From Streptomyces sp. TRM68416 (GTDB lineage: Bacteria > Actinomycetota > Actinomycetes > Streptomycetales > Streptomycetaceae), in assembly GCF_014596915.1 (NCBI RefSeq), contig NZ_JACVWU010000041.1, positions 1 to 47,378 of the forward strand: DNA of 47,378 nucleotides. Direction: 5' to 3'. A program made the position numbers and the translations under genes. Shown here piece after piece: positions 6,381-14,844 of the stretch. Numbering within the stretch: the stretch's first letter is position 1; each line of letters starts with the position of its first letter. Below the pieces are notes generated by a model that was not told where the DNA came from, ran no database searches, and was given only the letters and a program-made list of their open reading frames with translations.

Positions 6381-9185
6381 ATGATCAGACCGCCCGGCGA
6401 CGACGCTGACCCGAACCCCGCCCCGGCGCGACGCGGCTCGCGCGTGAAGCGCTTCGTCGCGGCCGTTGCCGGCGCCACCATCGCGGTGGCGGGCCTCATA
6501 CTCACCGGCACCGTCCCCGCACACGCCGCCACCACCGTCCACACGTACGCGCCGACGGGAGTGGGAGGCGGTACGACGACGTCCCCGGACGTGGCGTCCA
6601 CCAAGTACCAGGTGCAAGTCGCCGGCACGTCCGTCCAGGCCGTCCGATACACCCAGAACGGCCACAACTTCGACATCGCGCGCTTCGCGTCGGACTCCCG
6701 GACACCGACGATCACGGTCACGCTGCCCGGCACCACGATCGACAGGGTGAACATCTACCCGGCGCGCTACTACCCGGCCGGTAGCGTCTCGGTGAGCGCG
6801 GACAAGCACACCCTGACGTTCCAGATGTCAGCCGACGCCGGGTTGAACCAGGCGATCGTGATGGTCAACGGTGACTCCACCAACGCCACAGGACAGCCCT
6901 ACCTGGCAGTCATCAACGACCCTCTGGAAGACCCGGCGCAGCGCCCGGACACCACGAGCGCACCGGACGGTTCCGGTGTCAACCTGCAGACCGGTGTCCT
7001 CAACTTCCAGCAGTTCGCCGCGAAGTACCTCGCGGCGCACCCGAACAGCGCCGCTCAGAAGGCTCCCGCCGCGACGACGAGCTCCATGGCCGGCAAGACG
7101 GTCAACGGCACCGCCGTCCCCGCCGGTCAGCAGACCTCGGCCGGGACGCTGGTGAGCGCGAGCAGCGTCAACGTGCGGTACCCGAACGTGCGGAAGATGG
7201 CCGCCGACGACGTCACGTACGCCCTGCGGGCCGCCATCGACACGATCAAGGCCAACCCCACGGCGCTCAACACGCTCTACTTCCCGAACGGCACGTACGT
7301 GTGGTCCGGTCTCCTGGTGAACGGTGTGGACGGCAGCAAGCTCAAGGGCGGCAAGCTGAAGATCTACACCGACGAAGGGGCCCTTCTGAAGAACCGCGTC
7401 CAGGCGTACATGGAGGCGTTCGAGCCGGCGGTCGGGATCATCAACTCGAGCGACATCGACATCGACGGCCGCGGCGTCTTCGACGGCAACGGCGTGGCGA
7501 ACTACAACGCCCGCACCACCGGTGACCTGCACGACGCCTACCGCAGCCAGCACCAGGGCGGCGTCATGGTCATGCACTCGTCGGACATCACGTTCGACGA
7601 CACCTACGTGCGCAACGCGAAGCAGTGGAACTACGAGACCCACACCGCGAAGAGGGTGACGTTCAACAACATCAAGGCCCTCACCCCGTACCGCCAGCCG
7701 TGGATCGACGGGACGAACTTCGCGAGCGGCCAGGACATCACCGCCAACGGCGTCTTCACCCTGGGCAACGACGACGCGTTCGCCTCCGGCCACTACAACC
7801 CCAGCGACGGGTTCACCCCGCTGGCCCCCGGCGTGTGGAGCAACTTCCAGCTCGGCACCTCCACCCCCGACGTCCAGGGCTACGTCAACGCGGTGGGCGC
7901 CCACGACAGCGTCGCCGACGAGCTCGGGTTCGACTCCTATCACTGGGACACCCAGGACTCGAAGAACATCTCGGTCAGCGACACGCTGAACTGGTCCGTC
8001 GGTGCCGGCAACGCGATCCGGATCGGATGGGCCCCGTACGGATACCGGCTCCACAACTACATGTTCGACAACTTCAACTCCGTGTCGCCGTGGGCCGGTG
8101 GCATCGCCATTGGCGGCGGCGGCCCCAACCCGTACCCGGACATGAGCGTCGTGGTGAAGAACAGCTCGATCGACAACTCCCGGTTCACCAAGGGACCGGT
8201 CGGGGTCTCCAACGGCAGCGCCACCAAGACCATCACCGCCGAGCAGCAGGCGATCTACGGATACGCCCCCAACCCCGACGGGTCGGGCACCACATACACG
8301 TACACCAGGGCCCCGATCGGCACCTTCAAGCTCGACAACGTGTGGTTCTCGCAGCAGAGGACGAACAGCAGCCCGTTGAGCGGCGTCACGAACGCGACAC
8401 TGAACGACCTCCACGTCGCAGGCCGGCTCGTCAGATGCACCGGCCAGTTCCCGCTGACGACGAGCGGGATCGGCACGCTGACCACCACCTACACGGACGC
8501 GAACGGCCAGACCCGGAACGTCCAGGCCGGCGCCCCCGCCGACGGCGACACCTGGGTGGGGGCGTGGTCGGGCGACCAGACCAGGAACAGCTCCTCGGAC
8601 CTGACCCTCATCACCCGCAACACCGGGGTCGGCCTGATGGGCGAGCAGTACACCACGGGATCCGGCGACGGAAAGCTCTCCTACCTCCAGATCCCCCTCA
8701 GCAGCCTCACCAGGGCACCGAGCCGGGCCACACTCCATCTCACCTACGTCGGACACCGCTATGCCTCGGTGCCGTCGACTGACACCGACCAGCTCCTCGT
8801 GCAACCCGTCAGCGACACCACGTGCACCGGCGGCGGCACGTCCTGCCCGATCAACACGATGACTTGGCAGAACCGGCCGAGCTTCACCGCCACGACCTCC
8901 TCCGTCGCGAAGTCGGCCACCTTCGCCCTCGGTTCGACCATCGTCCCCGAGGGCGGCGGGACCCACCAGGGCAACGCCATCGACGGCCGCGACATCACCG
9001 TCGACATCACCTCCTTCGTCCAGAACGCCTACGCGGCAAATCAGTCCACGCTCCTGCTCGCCGTCGGCAACGCGGGGGGCACCAACCACGAGCTGCGCTT
9101 CGTCAGCTCCGAAGGCGCCACCGGCTCCGGGAAGCTCACCAGGGCGACCGCCGAAATGGCGCCCGCGCTGACCGTGACCCCGTAG
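6381..9185 (+). CDS. Secreted right-handed beta-helix glycoside hydrolase with C-terminal DNRLRE/CBM96-like domain
   Basis: Exported polysaccharide-degrading enzyme, 934 aa. An Arg-rich N-terminus (ARRGSRVKRF) and hydrophobic core end at PAHA-ATT near residue 49, so Sec or possibly Tat export. Residues about 50-190 look like an all-beta domain similar to the N-terminal domain of GH49 enzymes. Residues about 250-700 show beta-helix rungs with SSDIDIDGRGVFDGNG, PWIDGTNF and TLGNDDAFASGH; the paired Asp in GNDDA resembles the catalytic acids of GH28/GH49-type enzymes. The last 220 residues (DTWVGAW to the end) resemble the DNRLRE/CBM96-type carbohydrate-associated domain. GAGGAGA precedes the ATG by about 9 bp. 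It stands alone between its own promoter and a large terminator. The substrate (dextran, pullulan or a uronic or arabinose polymer) cannot be decided. Confidence 0.8.
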   Translation: MIRPPGDDADPNPAPARRGSRVKRFVAAVAGATIAVAGLILTGTVPAHAATTVHTYAPTGVGGGTTTSPDVASTKYQVQVAGTSVQAVRYTQNGHNFDIARFASDSRTPTITVTLPGTTIDRVNIYPARYYPAGSVSVSADKHTLTFQMSADAGLNQAIVMVNGDSTNATGQPYLAVINDPLEDPAQRPDTTSAPDGSGVNLQTGVLNFQQFAAKYLAAHPNSAAQKAPAATTSSMAGKTVNGTAVPAGQQTSAGTLVSASSVNVRYPNVRKMAADDVTYALRAAIDTIKANPTALNTLYFPNGTYVWSGLLVNGVDGSKLKGGKLKIYTDEGALLKNRVQAYMEAFEPAVGIINSSDIDIDGRGVFDGNGVANYNARTTGDLHDAYRSQHQGGVMVMHSSDITFDDTYVRNAKQWNYETHTAKRVTFNNIKALTPYRQPWIDGTNFASGQDITANGVFTLGNDDAFASGHYNPSDGFTPLAPGVWSNFQLGTSTPDVQGYVNAVGAHDSVADELGFDSYHWDTQDSKNISVSDTLNWSVGAGNAIRIGWAPYGYRLHNYMFDNFNSVSPWAGGIAIGGGGPNPYPDMSVVVKNSSIDNSRFTKGPVGVSNGSATKTITAEQQAIYGYAPNPDGSGTTYTYTRAPIGTFKLDNVWFSQQRTNSSPLSGVTNATLNDLHVAGRLVRCTGQFPLTTSGIGTLTTTYTDANGQTRNVQAGAPADGDTWVGAWSGDQTRNSSSDLTLITRNTGVGLMGEQYTTGSGDGKLSYLQIPLSSLTRAPSRATLHLTYVGHRYASVPSTDTDQLLVQPVSDTTCTGGGTSCPINTMTWQNRPSFTATTSSVAKSATFALGSTIVPEGGGTHQGNAIDGRDITVDITSFVQNAYAANQSTLLLAVGNAGGTNHELRFVSSEGATGSGKLTRATAEMAPALTVTP

Positions 9186-9190
9186 CACCG

Positions 9191-9223
9191 GGTGGGAGGG
9201 CCGGGTCGCCCGGCCCTCCCACC
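9191..9223 (+). terminator. Strong hairpin terminator after the beta-helix hydrolase
   Basis: GGTGGGAGGGCCGGG (9191-9205) and CCCGGCCCTCCCACC (9209-9223) form a perfect 15-bp stem with a 3-base loop, starting 6 bp after the stop codon. Confidence 0.9.
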
Positions 9224-9409
9224 CCACCACCGGACACGCGGGTCTCGCATCCGGCGGTTCACCCAGCCGATCTCAACCGTTGCCAGGCCGGCTTGAGCAT
9301 GTGCGGGCCGTGCTCACCGCCCGTACACCCCAGGGAATGCCCCCGACCTCGCTGCTGGCACACTGTTGCCTCTTGATCCATGGACGCGTCGACAGGGCAG
9401 GTGGGGTGA

Positions 9410-10975
9410 GTGCGCTCGCAGGACGTGCAGGAACAACTGGACGTCGCGGTCGTCGACGCGGCGCGGGCCGGGGACCCGAAGGCGTCGGAACAGCTGGTAC
9501 GGGACTGGCTGCCGCTGGTCTAACAACATCGTCGGGTGCGCGCTGGACGGGCACAGCGACGTCGACGACGTGGTCCAGGAGACGATGCTGCGCGTCCTGG
9601 ACGGCTTGCCCGGCCTTGAGCGGCCGGACCGGTTCCGCCCCTGGCTGGTCGCCATCGCCGTGCGGCAGGTCCGCGACCGGTGGCGCAGCGGGCGGACCCG
9701 GCCCATCGCGGCGCCGCTGGAGGAGACCGGACAGGACCCGGATCCGCAGGCCGACTTCGCCGATCTGACGATTCTGCGACTCGCGCTGTCGGGCCAGCGT
9801 CGCGAAGCGGTGGAGGCGACGCGCTGGCTGGAGGACGAGGAACGCGAGGTGCTCGCGCTGTGGTGGATGGAGGCCGCCGGTGAACTGACCCGCAGCGAGC
9901 TGGCGGCGGCCTGCGGCTCACGTCCCAGCATGCCGCGGTCCGCGTCCAGCGGGTCAAGGAACGGCTGGAGGCCGCCCGCACCGTGATACGGGCCGTGGCC
10001 GCCTCGCCACGCTGCCCGGAGCTCACCGCCACGCTCACCTCGTGGGACGGACGGCCGTCCGCACTGTGGCGCACACGGCTGGCCCGCCACGTCCGCGACT
10101 GCCCCCGGTGCCTGCTCAGCGGCTCCGACCTGATACCGGCGGAGGGGCTGCTGGGCGGCCTCGCGCTGGTGCCCGTGCCGATCGGCCTGGCCGGGCTGGT
10201 GCCGCACACGGCCCTGGAGCACGGCTCGACCGGGACGGCGGCCGGCGCGGGCGCACACGCGGCCGGCGGTACGGGGCGGGTGACACGCGTCGTCGGCAGG
10301 CTGGCTGCCAAGCCGGTGGCGGCGGTGACCACGGGTGCGGTGGCGCTCACGACCGCGGGGGTGGCCTGGTACGCCGTCACGCCCTCGCCCACGCCCGAAG
10401 CGGCTCCTCGGCCCTCCGCCTCGGTGCCGCTGTCCTCTGCCGCCCCGTCGGCATCGCCGACCCCGAGCGAGTCGGTGGCGGCGTCACAGCCGGCGTCACC
10501 GACGGCGTCCGCCTCGCCGACCCCGAAGACCGCCGCGCGGCTCTCCGGACCCCACGCCCTGCGATCCTTCGACGCCCCCAGCCACTATGTGCGCCAGTCC
10601 GACGATTTCGGCGTCCTGGCGCCGGTCGGCGCCTCCGGCTCCGCGGCCACCCGGCAGACCACCACCTTCACCTTCGTCCCCGGTCTCGCCGACTCCGACT
10701 GCTACTCGCTCAAGGACGCCGCCGGCCGGTACCTGCGGCACTACGCCTTCCGCGTCCGGCTGGACACCGACGACGGATCCGCCCTCTTCCAGAAGGACGC
10801 CACCTTCTGCCCCCGTCCCGGCGCCGGCTCCGGATCGCTCTCGCTGGAGTCGTACAACTATCCCGGCCGCTACCTCCGCCACCGGGACGACCTCCAGCTC
10901 TGGCTGGACACGTCCGAGAACACCGCCGCGTACCGAGCCAGCCGTTCGTTCCTCGTGGTCGCTCCCCAGGTCTGA
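9410..10975 (+). pseudogene. ECF sigma factor fused to anti-sigma zinc motif, membrane segment and AbfB (CBM42) domain; two frameshifts
   Basis: Reads as one 521-aa protein if two indels are repaired. Frame 1 runs from GTG 9410 (QDVQEQLDVAVVDAARAGDP...DWLPLV) to an in-frame TAA at 9521, where one extra A changes YNIVG. Frame 2 gives sigma region 2 (DVDDVVQETMLRVL) and region 4 up to about 9917, where one base is missing. The original frame then resumes (TSQHAAVRVQRVKERLEAA) to the stop. Predicted order: sigma2 and sigma4 (residues 10-190), H-x3-C-x2-C zinc motif (ARHVRDCPRC, about 227-234), membrane helix (about 302-323), Pro/Ser/Thr linker, then a beta-trefoil AbfB domain (about 381-519; SYNYPGRYLRHRDDLQLWLD). 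This would be a membrane-bound one-protein sensor that reads arabinofuranosyl polymers outside the cell. As given it cannot be translated whole: either a decayed gene or sequence errors. Confidence 0.85.
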
Positions 10976-11003
10976 CACGAACCGCCGTCACCGGCCGCGC
11001 TCG

Positions 11004-11037
11004 CATCGGCCCCACCATGTGGCAGGAGGGGCCGATG
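11004..11037. terminator. Bidirectional hairpin between convergent genes
   Basis: CATCGGCCCC (11004-11013) and GGGGCCGATG (11028-11037) are perfect 10-bp arms around a 14-base loop, between the ends of the sigma fusion gene and soxG. Confidence 0.75.
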
Positions 11038-11072
11038 GCCGACCGGGGACAGGCCGAACGCGCTCAGCGTCG

Positions 11073-11681
11073 TCAGGGGACCTCCGGGCCGTGGTACTCG
11101 CTCATCGCGTCGATGAGCCAGCGGGCCAGGTAGTCGGCGAACGAGGAACGCGGGAACAGCCGGTACGTCGGTGTGTCGTCGACCTGCCAGAGCAGTACGG
11201 CAACGGGGCCGACCGTGGTGGACACCGCCCGGCCGGGGGCGAAGGCCCGGGGATGGAGATCCATCGGGCAGCCCTTCTCCAGTACCTGCCGGGCGGCCGG
11301 GCCGCTCAGCTCCAGTGTGGTGCGGTTCGCCGAGACGTCCACGACCGAGCCGGGAGCAGCACCGAGCGCCTCGCTCAACTCGGCCGTCACCGCGGACGGT
11401 TCGGCCCGCGACAGCACCAGCCACTCGTCCGGGCCGAGCCAGAAGACCGTGTGCGGGCCGGAACCTGTGGTTTCGCCGCACCGGTTCGGGAGCGGTGCTC
11501 CCAGGGTCTTCCCGATCCGGTCGGCCGCTTCGGACGCGGAGTCGACCCGCAGGTTCACCATCGTCAGGAACGGCCGCTCGGTGAGCGCGGCACCCCGGTC
11601 ACCGGTGACCGCGGCCGCCCGCATCCGCTCCTCCAGGTGTGCCAGCGGGCTCACTCGTACGTCGGTCGTCGGCTCAGCCAT
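11073..11681 (-). CDS. soxG: Sarcosine oxidase gamma subunit
   Basis: Smallest-but-one subunit of heterotetrameric sarcosine oxidase, 202 aa, normal length. It caps the beta/alpha assembly and has no cofactor of its own (family knowledge). Visible family features are the GcvT-like region (TVFWLGPDEWLVLS, VVDVSANRTTLELSGPAA, VLEKGCPMDLHPRAF) and a C-terminal WLIDAM helix. The ATG at 11681 overlaps the end of soxA by 8 bp, showing translational coupling. It is the last gene of the glyA-sox operon and is followed by a bidirectional hairpin. Confidence 0.93.
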   Translation of the reverse strand: MAEPTTDVRVSPLAHLEERMRAAAVTGDRGAALTERPFLTMVNLRVDSASEAADRIGKTLGAPLPNRCGETTGSGPHTVFWLGPDEWLVLSRAEPSAVTAELSEALGAAPGSVVDVSANRTTLELSGPAARQVLEKGCPMDLHPRAFAPGRAVSTTVGPVAVLLWQVDDTPTYRLFPRSSFADYLARWLIDAMSEYHGPEVP

Positions 11682-14541
11682 CGCGCTTGGTCCCTTCCGG
11701 GTCGTACAGGACGAAGTCGGTCACCTCGACGGGCACCAGCTCCTCGCCCACGGGGGCAAGGAGGGTGTCGCCGATCCGAGCCCGCCCGTTCGCGACGAGG
11801 GCGAGGGCGAAGGGGCGGCCGAGGGCCGGACTGTGGTAGCTGGAGGTGACATGGCCGAGCATCGGGACGGGTACCGTCTCCGACGCCAAGTCGGCCTCGG
11901 GTGCGAGGAGTTGGGTACCCTCGGGCAGCCGGGTCGTGCGGTCGGCCGGCAGCAGGCCGACGAGTTGCTTGCGGTCGGTGCGGGAGGTGTCGGGACGGGA
12001 GTAGGAGCGCTTCCCGATGAAGTCCTTCTGCTTGGAGACCACCCATTCCATGCCCGCGTCCTGCGGGGTGACGGTGCCGTCGGTGTCCTGCCCGACGATG
12101 ATGTATCCCTTCTCGGCCCGCAGGACGTGCATGGTCTCGGTGCCGTACGGGGTGATGTCGTACGGCCGACCGATCGCGTCCACCTCCTCCCAGACCTCCA
12201 GGCCGTACCAGGAGGAGACGTTGATCTCGTAGGCGAGTTCGCCGGAGAAGGAGATCCGGCAGATGCGGGCAGGGATGCCCGAGGCCAGGGTCGTCTCGCG
12301 GAAGGCCATGAACGGGAAGGACTCGGCCGACAGGTCGACATCGGGTGCCAGATGGGCGACGACCTCGCGCGACTTGGGGCCGACGACGGCGATCGTCGCC
12401 CACTGCTCGGTCACCGAGGTGCAGTGAACGTCGAGTTCGGGCCATTCGGTCTGGAGCCACTCCTCCAGCCAGTCCAGGACACCCGCGGCGCCGCCGGTCG
12501 TGGTGGTCATGAAGTAGCGGTTCTCGTCCAGGCGCAGGGTCACGCCGTCGTCGAAGATCATGCCGTCGGGCTTGCACATCACGCCGTAGCGGGCCATGCC
12601 GGGCTTCAGCTTCTTGAAGGCGTTGGTGTAGACGCGATTGAGGAACTCGCCCGCGTCCGCGCCCCGGATCTCGATCTTGCCGAGGGTGGAGGCGTCCATG
12701 AACGCCACACTCTCGCGGGCCGCGCGGCACTCACGGGCCACGGCGGCGTCCATGTCCTCGCCGGGCCGGGGGTAGTACCGGGGGCGCTTCCACTGCCCGA
12801 CGTCCTCGAACGCCGCGCCCTGGGCCACATGCCAGCTGTGGATGGACGTGGTGCGCTCGGGGTCGAACAGCTCGCCGCGCTCACGTCCGGCCAGGGCGGC
12901 GAAGGCGACGGGCGTGTACGGCGCCCGGTAGGCCGTGGTGCCGATCTCTCCCAGGGAACCGCCGAGCATCTCGGCGATCACACCGATCGAGGTGACGCCG
13001 GACGTCCTGCCCTGGTCGTTCGCCGTGCCGAGAGAGGTGTAGCGCTTGACGTGTTCGACGCCCCGCATGCCGGCGCCCGTGGAGCGCCGCACGTCGGCGA
13101 CGGTGACATCGCGCTGGAGGTCGACGAAGTGGGTGTCCTCACCGCCGTCACGGCTCGGCACCGACCACAGGGCACGCGTCGGGCCGACTGCGGTCCGTAC
13201 GGCATCAGGAGGTACGGCGACAGGGTGTCCGGTCTTCGTCGCGGCCAGCGCACCGGCCCGCGCCCCCTCGGACAGGCAGCCGTCGAGGTCGTACGTCCCC
13301 TGCGCCGCGCCCACGACCTGCTGGTCCCGGACCGTTCCGTCGGGGACGAAGGCGACCAGGTCCGCGTCCCAGCGCAGTCTGCCCTGACGCTGGCTGTGCA
13401 GGTGCACCACCGGGCTCCAACCGCCCGAGACGGCGAGCAGGTCGCAGTCGAACGACTCGGGTGGGCCGGTGAGTCGTCCCTCCTCGTCGAGCGCCTGCAC
13501 GGTGACGCCGGTGAGCCGGCCGTCGCCCGCCGTGTCGACCACCGCGCTACCCGTCAGCAGCCGCACCCCGGTCGCCGCGGTGACCTCTGCGGCGCGGTGG
13601 GACGGCTCGGGGCGTGCGTCCACGACGGCGGCGATGTCGATGCCGGCGGCATGGAGGTCGGCGACGGTGTCGTAGGCGCTGTCGTTGGTCGTGCCGACCA
13701 CGGCCCGCGAACCCGGCGCCACGGCGTACCGGTTGAGGTAGGTGCGCACGGCCCCGGCGAGCATCACTCCGGGCCGGTCGTTCCCGGCGAAGACCAGCGG
13801 ACGCTCGTGCGCCCCGGTCGCCAGGACCACCTGACGTGCCCGGATGTGCCACAGCCGCTGACGCGAGACGCCCTTGGGGGCGGCGGCTCCGAGATGGTCG
13901 GTGCGCCGCTGGAGGGCCAGCACGTAGTTGTCGTCGTACGACCCGAAGGCCGTCGTACGCTGCAGGACGACCACCTCGGGGGCGGCGTCGAGCGCCGCGC
14001 GGACCTCCGCGGTCCACTCCAGGACGCTCCGGTCGCCGGCCCGCTCGCTGTGCCCGGACAGCAGCGAACCGCCGGGCTCGGGCTGGTCGTCGACGAGGAG
14101 CACCCGGGCGCCGGAGCCGGCGGCAGCGGCGGCTGCCGCGAGCCCGGCCGGTCCGGCACCGACGACCAGGACGTCGGTGTGCACGTACTTCTTGTCGTAG
14201 ACGGCGGGGTCGGGGGTCGGGTCCAGCCGGCCCATCCCGGACAGCGTGGTCGCGGACAGGCCGTCGTACAGCTCCACGGTCGTGGCCGGGAGCATGCCCT
14301 CCGAGTGCGGACCATCGATCTGCACCAGGGCGTTGGGCTCCTCCACACCCGCGGCGACGATGCCGCGCGGGCGGCCGCGGTAGAGCGACGGGGCGACTTC
14401 GACGAGGCCGCCCGCCAGCATCGCCGAGGCGACCGTGTCTCCGGGGTGCCCGGTCAGCTCCCGCCCGTCGACGGTGAATCGCAGCACGGTGCCGCGGTCG
14501 ACGCGGCCCCCTCGCGGCAGCCGGAAGTGCTGGTCGGTCAT
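11674..14541 (-). CDS. soxA: Sarcosine oxidase alpha subunit
   Basis: Large cytoplasmic subunit, 955 aa, that binds NAD+ and tetrahydrofolate. The complex oxidises sarcosine to glycine, with the released methyl group captured as 5,10-methylene-THF and electrons passed to O2. An N-terminal 2Fe-2S-ferredoxin-like fold region (TVDGRELTGHPGDTVASAML) is followed by a dinucleotide site VVGAGPAGLAAA (about 126-137) and a second NAD/FAD region (VVLATGAHERPLVF). From about residue 580 comes the GcvT-like aminomethyltransferase half (FMDASTLGKIEIRGADA; GMEWVVSKQKDFIGKRS). The frame is open further upstream, but the ATG at 14541 gives an ATGA overlap with soxD and the family N-terminus. Confidence 0.95.
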   Translation of the reverse strand: MTDQHFRLPRGGRVDRGTVLRFTVDGRELTGHPGDTVASAMLAGGLVEVAPSLYRGRPRGIVAAGVEEPNALVQIDGPHSEGMLPATTVELYDGLSATTLSGMGRLDPTPDPAVYDKKYVHTDVLVVGAGPAGLAAAAAAAGSGARVLLVDDQPEPGGSLLSGHSERAGDRSVLEWTAEVRAALDAAPEVVVLQRTTAFGSYDDNYVLALQRRTDHLGAAAPKGVSRQRLWHIRARQVVLATGAHERPLVFAGNDRPGVMLAGAVRTYLNRYAVAPGSRAVVGTTNDSAYDTVADLHAAGIDIAAVVDARPEPSHRAAEVTAATGVRLLTGSAVVDTAGDGRLTGVTVQALDEEGRLTGPPESFDCDLLAVSGGWSPVVHLHSQRQGRLRWDADLVAFVPDGTVRDQQVVGAAQGTYDLDGCLSEGARAGALAATKTGHPVAVPPDAVRTAVGPTRALWSVPSRDGGEDTHFVDLQRDVTVADVRRSTGAGMRGVEHVKRYTSLGTANDQGRTSGVTSIGVIAEMLGGSLGEIGTTAYRAPYTPVAFAALAGRERGELFDPERTTSIHSWHVAQGAAFEDVGQWKRPRYYPRPGEDMDAAVARECRAARESVAFMDASTLGKIEIRGADAGEFLNRVYTNAFKKLKPGMARYGVMCKPDGMIFDDGVTLRLDENRYFMTTTTGGAAGVLDWLEEWLQTEWPELDVHCTSVTEQWATIAVVGPKSREVVAHLAPDVDLSAESFPFMAFRETTLASGIPARICRISFSGELAYEINVSSWYGLEVWEEVDAIGRPYDITPYGTETMHVLRAEKGYIIVGQDTDGTVTPQDAGMEWVVSKQKDFIGKRSYSRPDTSRTDRKQLVGLLPADRTTRLPEGTQLLAPEADLASETVPVPMLGHVTSSYHSPALGRPFALALVANGRARIGDTLLAPVGEELVPVEVTDFVLYDPEGTKRDG

Positions 14542-14834
14542 CGGTTCCCTCCGGCCTGGGGCAGTGCGGGGCGGGGCTCGTCGAGCCGGTACACGGCGAG
14601 CACCTCGTAGTTCACGGTGTCGCGCAGGACGTTGAACCAGCGGCGGCAGCCGACGCTGTGCATCCACCGCTCGGCGAAGGGGCCCTTGGGGTTGTCGCGG
14701 TAGAAGACGTACTCGGCCCACTGTTCGTCGGTGAGCTCGGCGGGCGTCTCTGGGTAGGGGACATGGGCCTGTCCCCCGTAGTGGTACTCGGTCTCGTCCC
14801 TCGGGCCGCACCACGGGCAGTCGATCAGCAGCAT
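14538..14834 (-). CDS. soxD: Sarcosine oxidase delta subunit
   Basis: Small zinc-binding subunit, 98 aa, normal length. The zinc ligands known in this family are all present at their usual places: C6 and C9 (IDCPWCG), H59 and C63 (WMHSVGCRRWF). The RDNPKGPFAERWMH segment is typical. It starts 10 bp after the soxB stop and overlaps soxA by four bases (ATGA). Its role is structural within the alpha-beta-gamma-delta complex. Confidence 0.95.
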   Translation of the reverse strand: MLLIDCPWCGPRDETEYHYGGQAHVPYPETPAELTDEQWAEYVFYRDNPKGPFAERWMHSVGCRRWFNVLRDTVNYEVLAVYRLDEPRPALPQAGGNR

Positions 14835-14844
14835 GGCGTCCTCC

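Noticed and set aside
6828..9230. Minus-strand open frame of 800 codons opposite the beta-helix hydrolase
   Set aside because: Shadow of a gene with signal peptide and domains on the plus strand; it also runs through the terminator hairpin.
11173..14610. Plus-strand open frame of 1145 codons opposite soxA
   Set aside because: It lies entirely antisense to conserved soxA/soxG sequence; the translation is rich in Gly, Arg, Asp and Val without family motifs, as expected from high-GC shadow frames.
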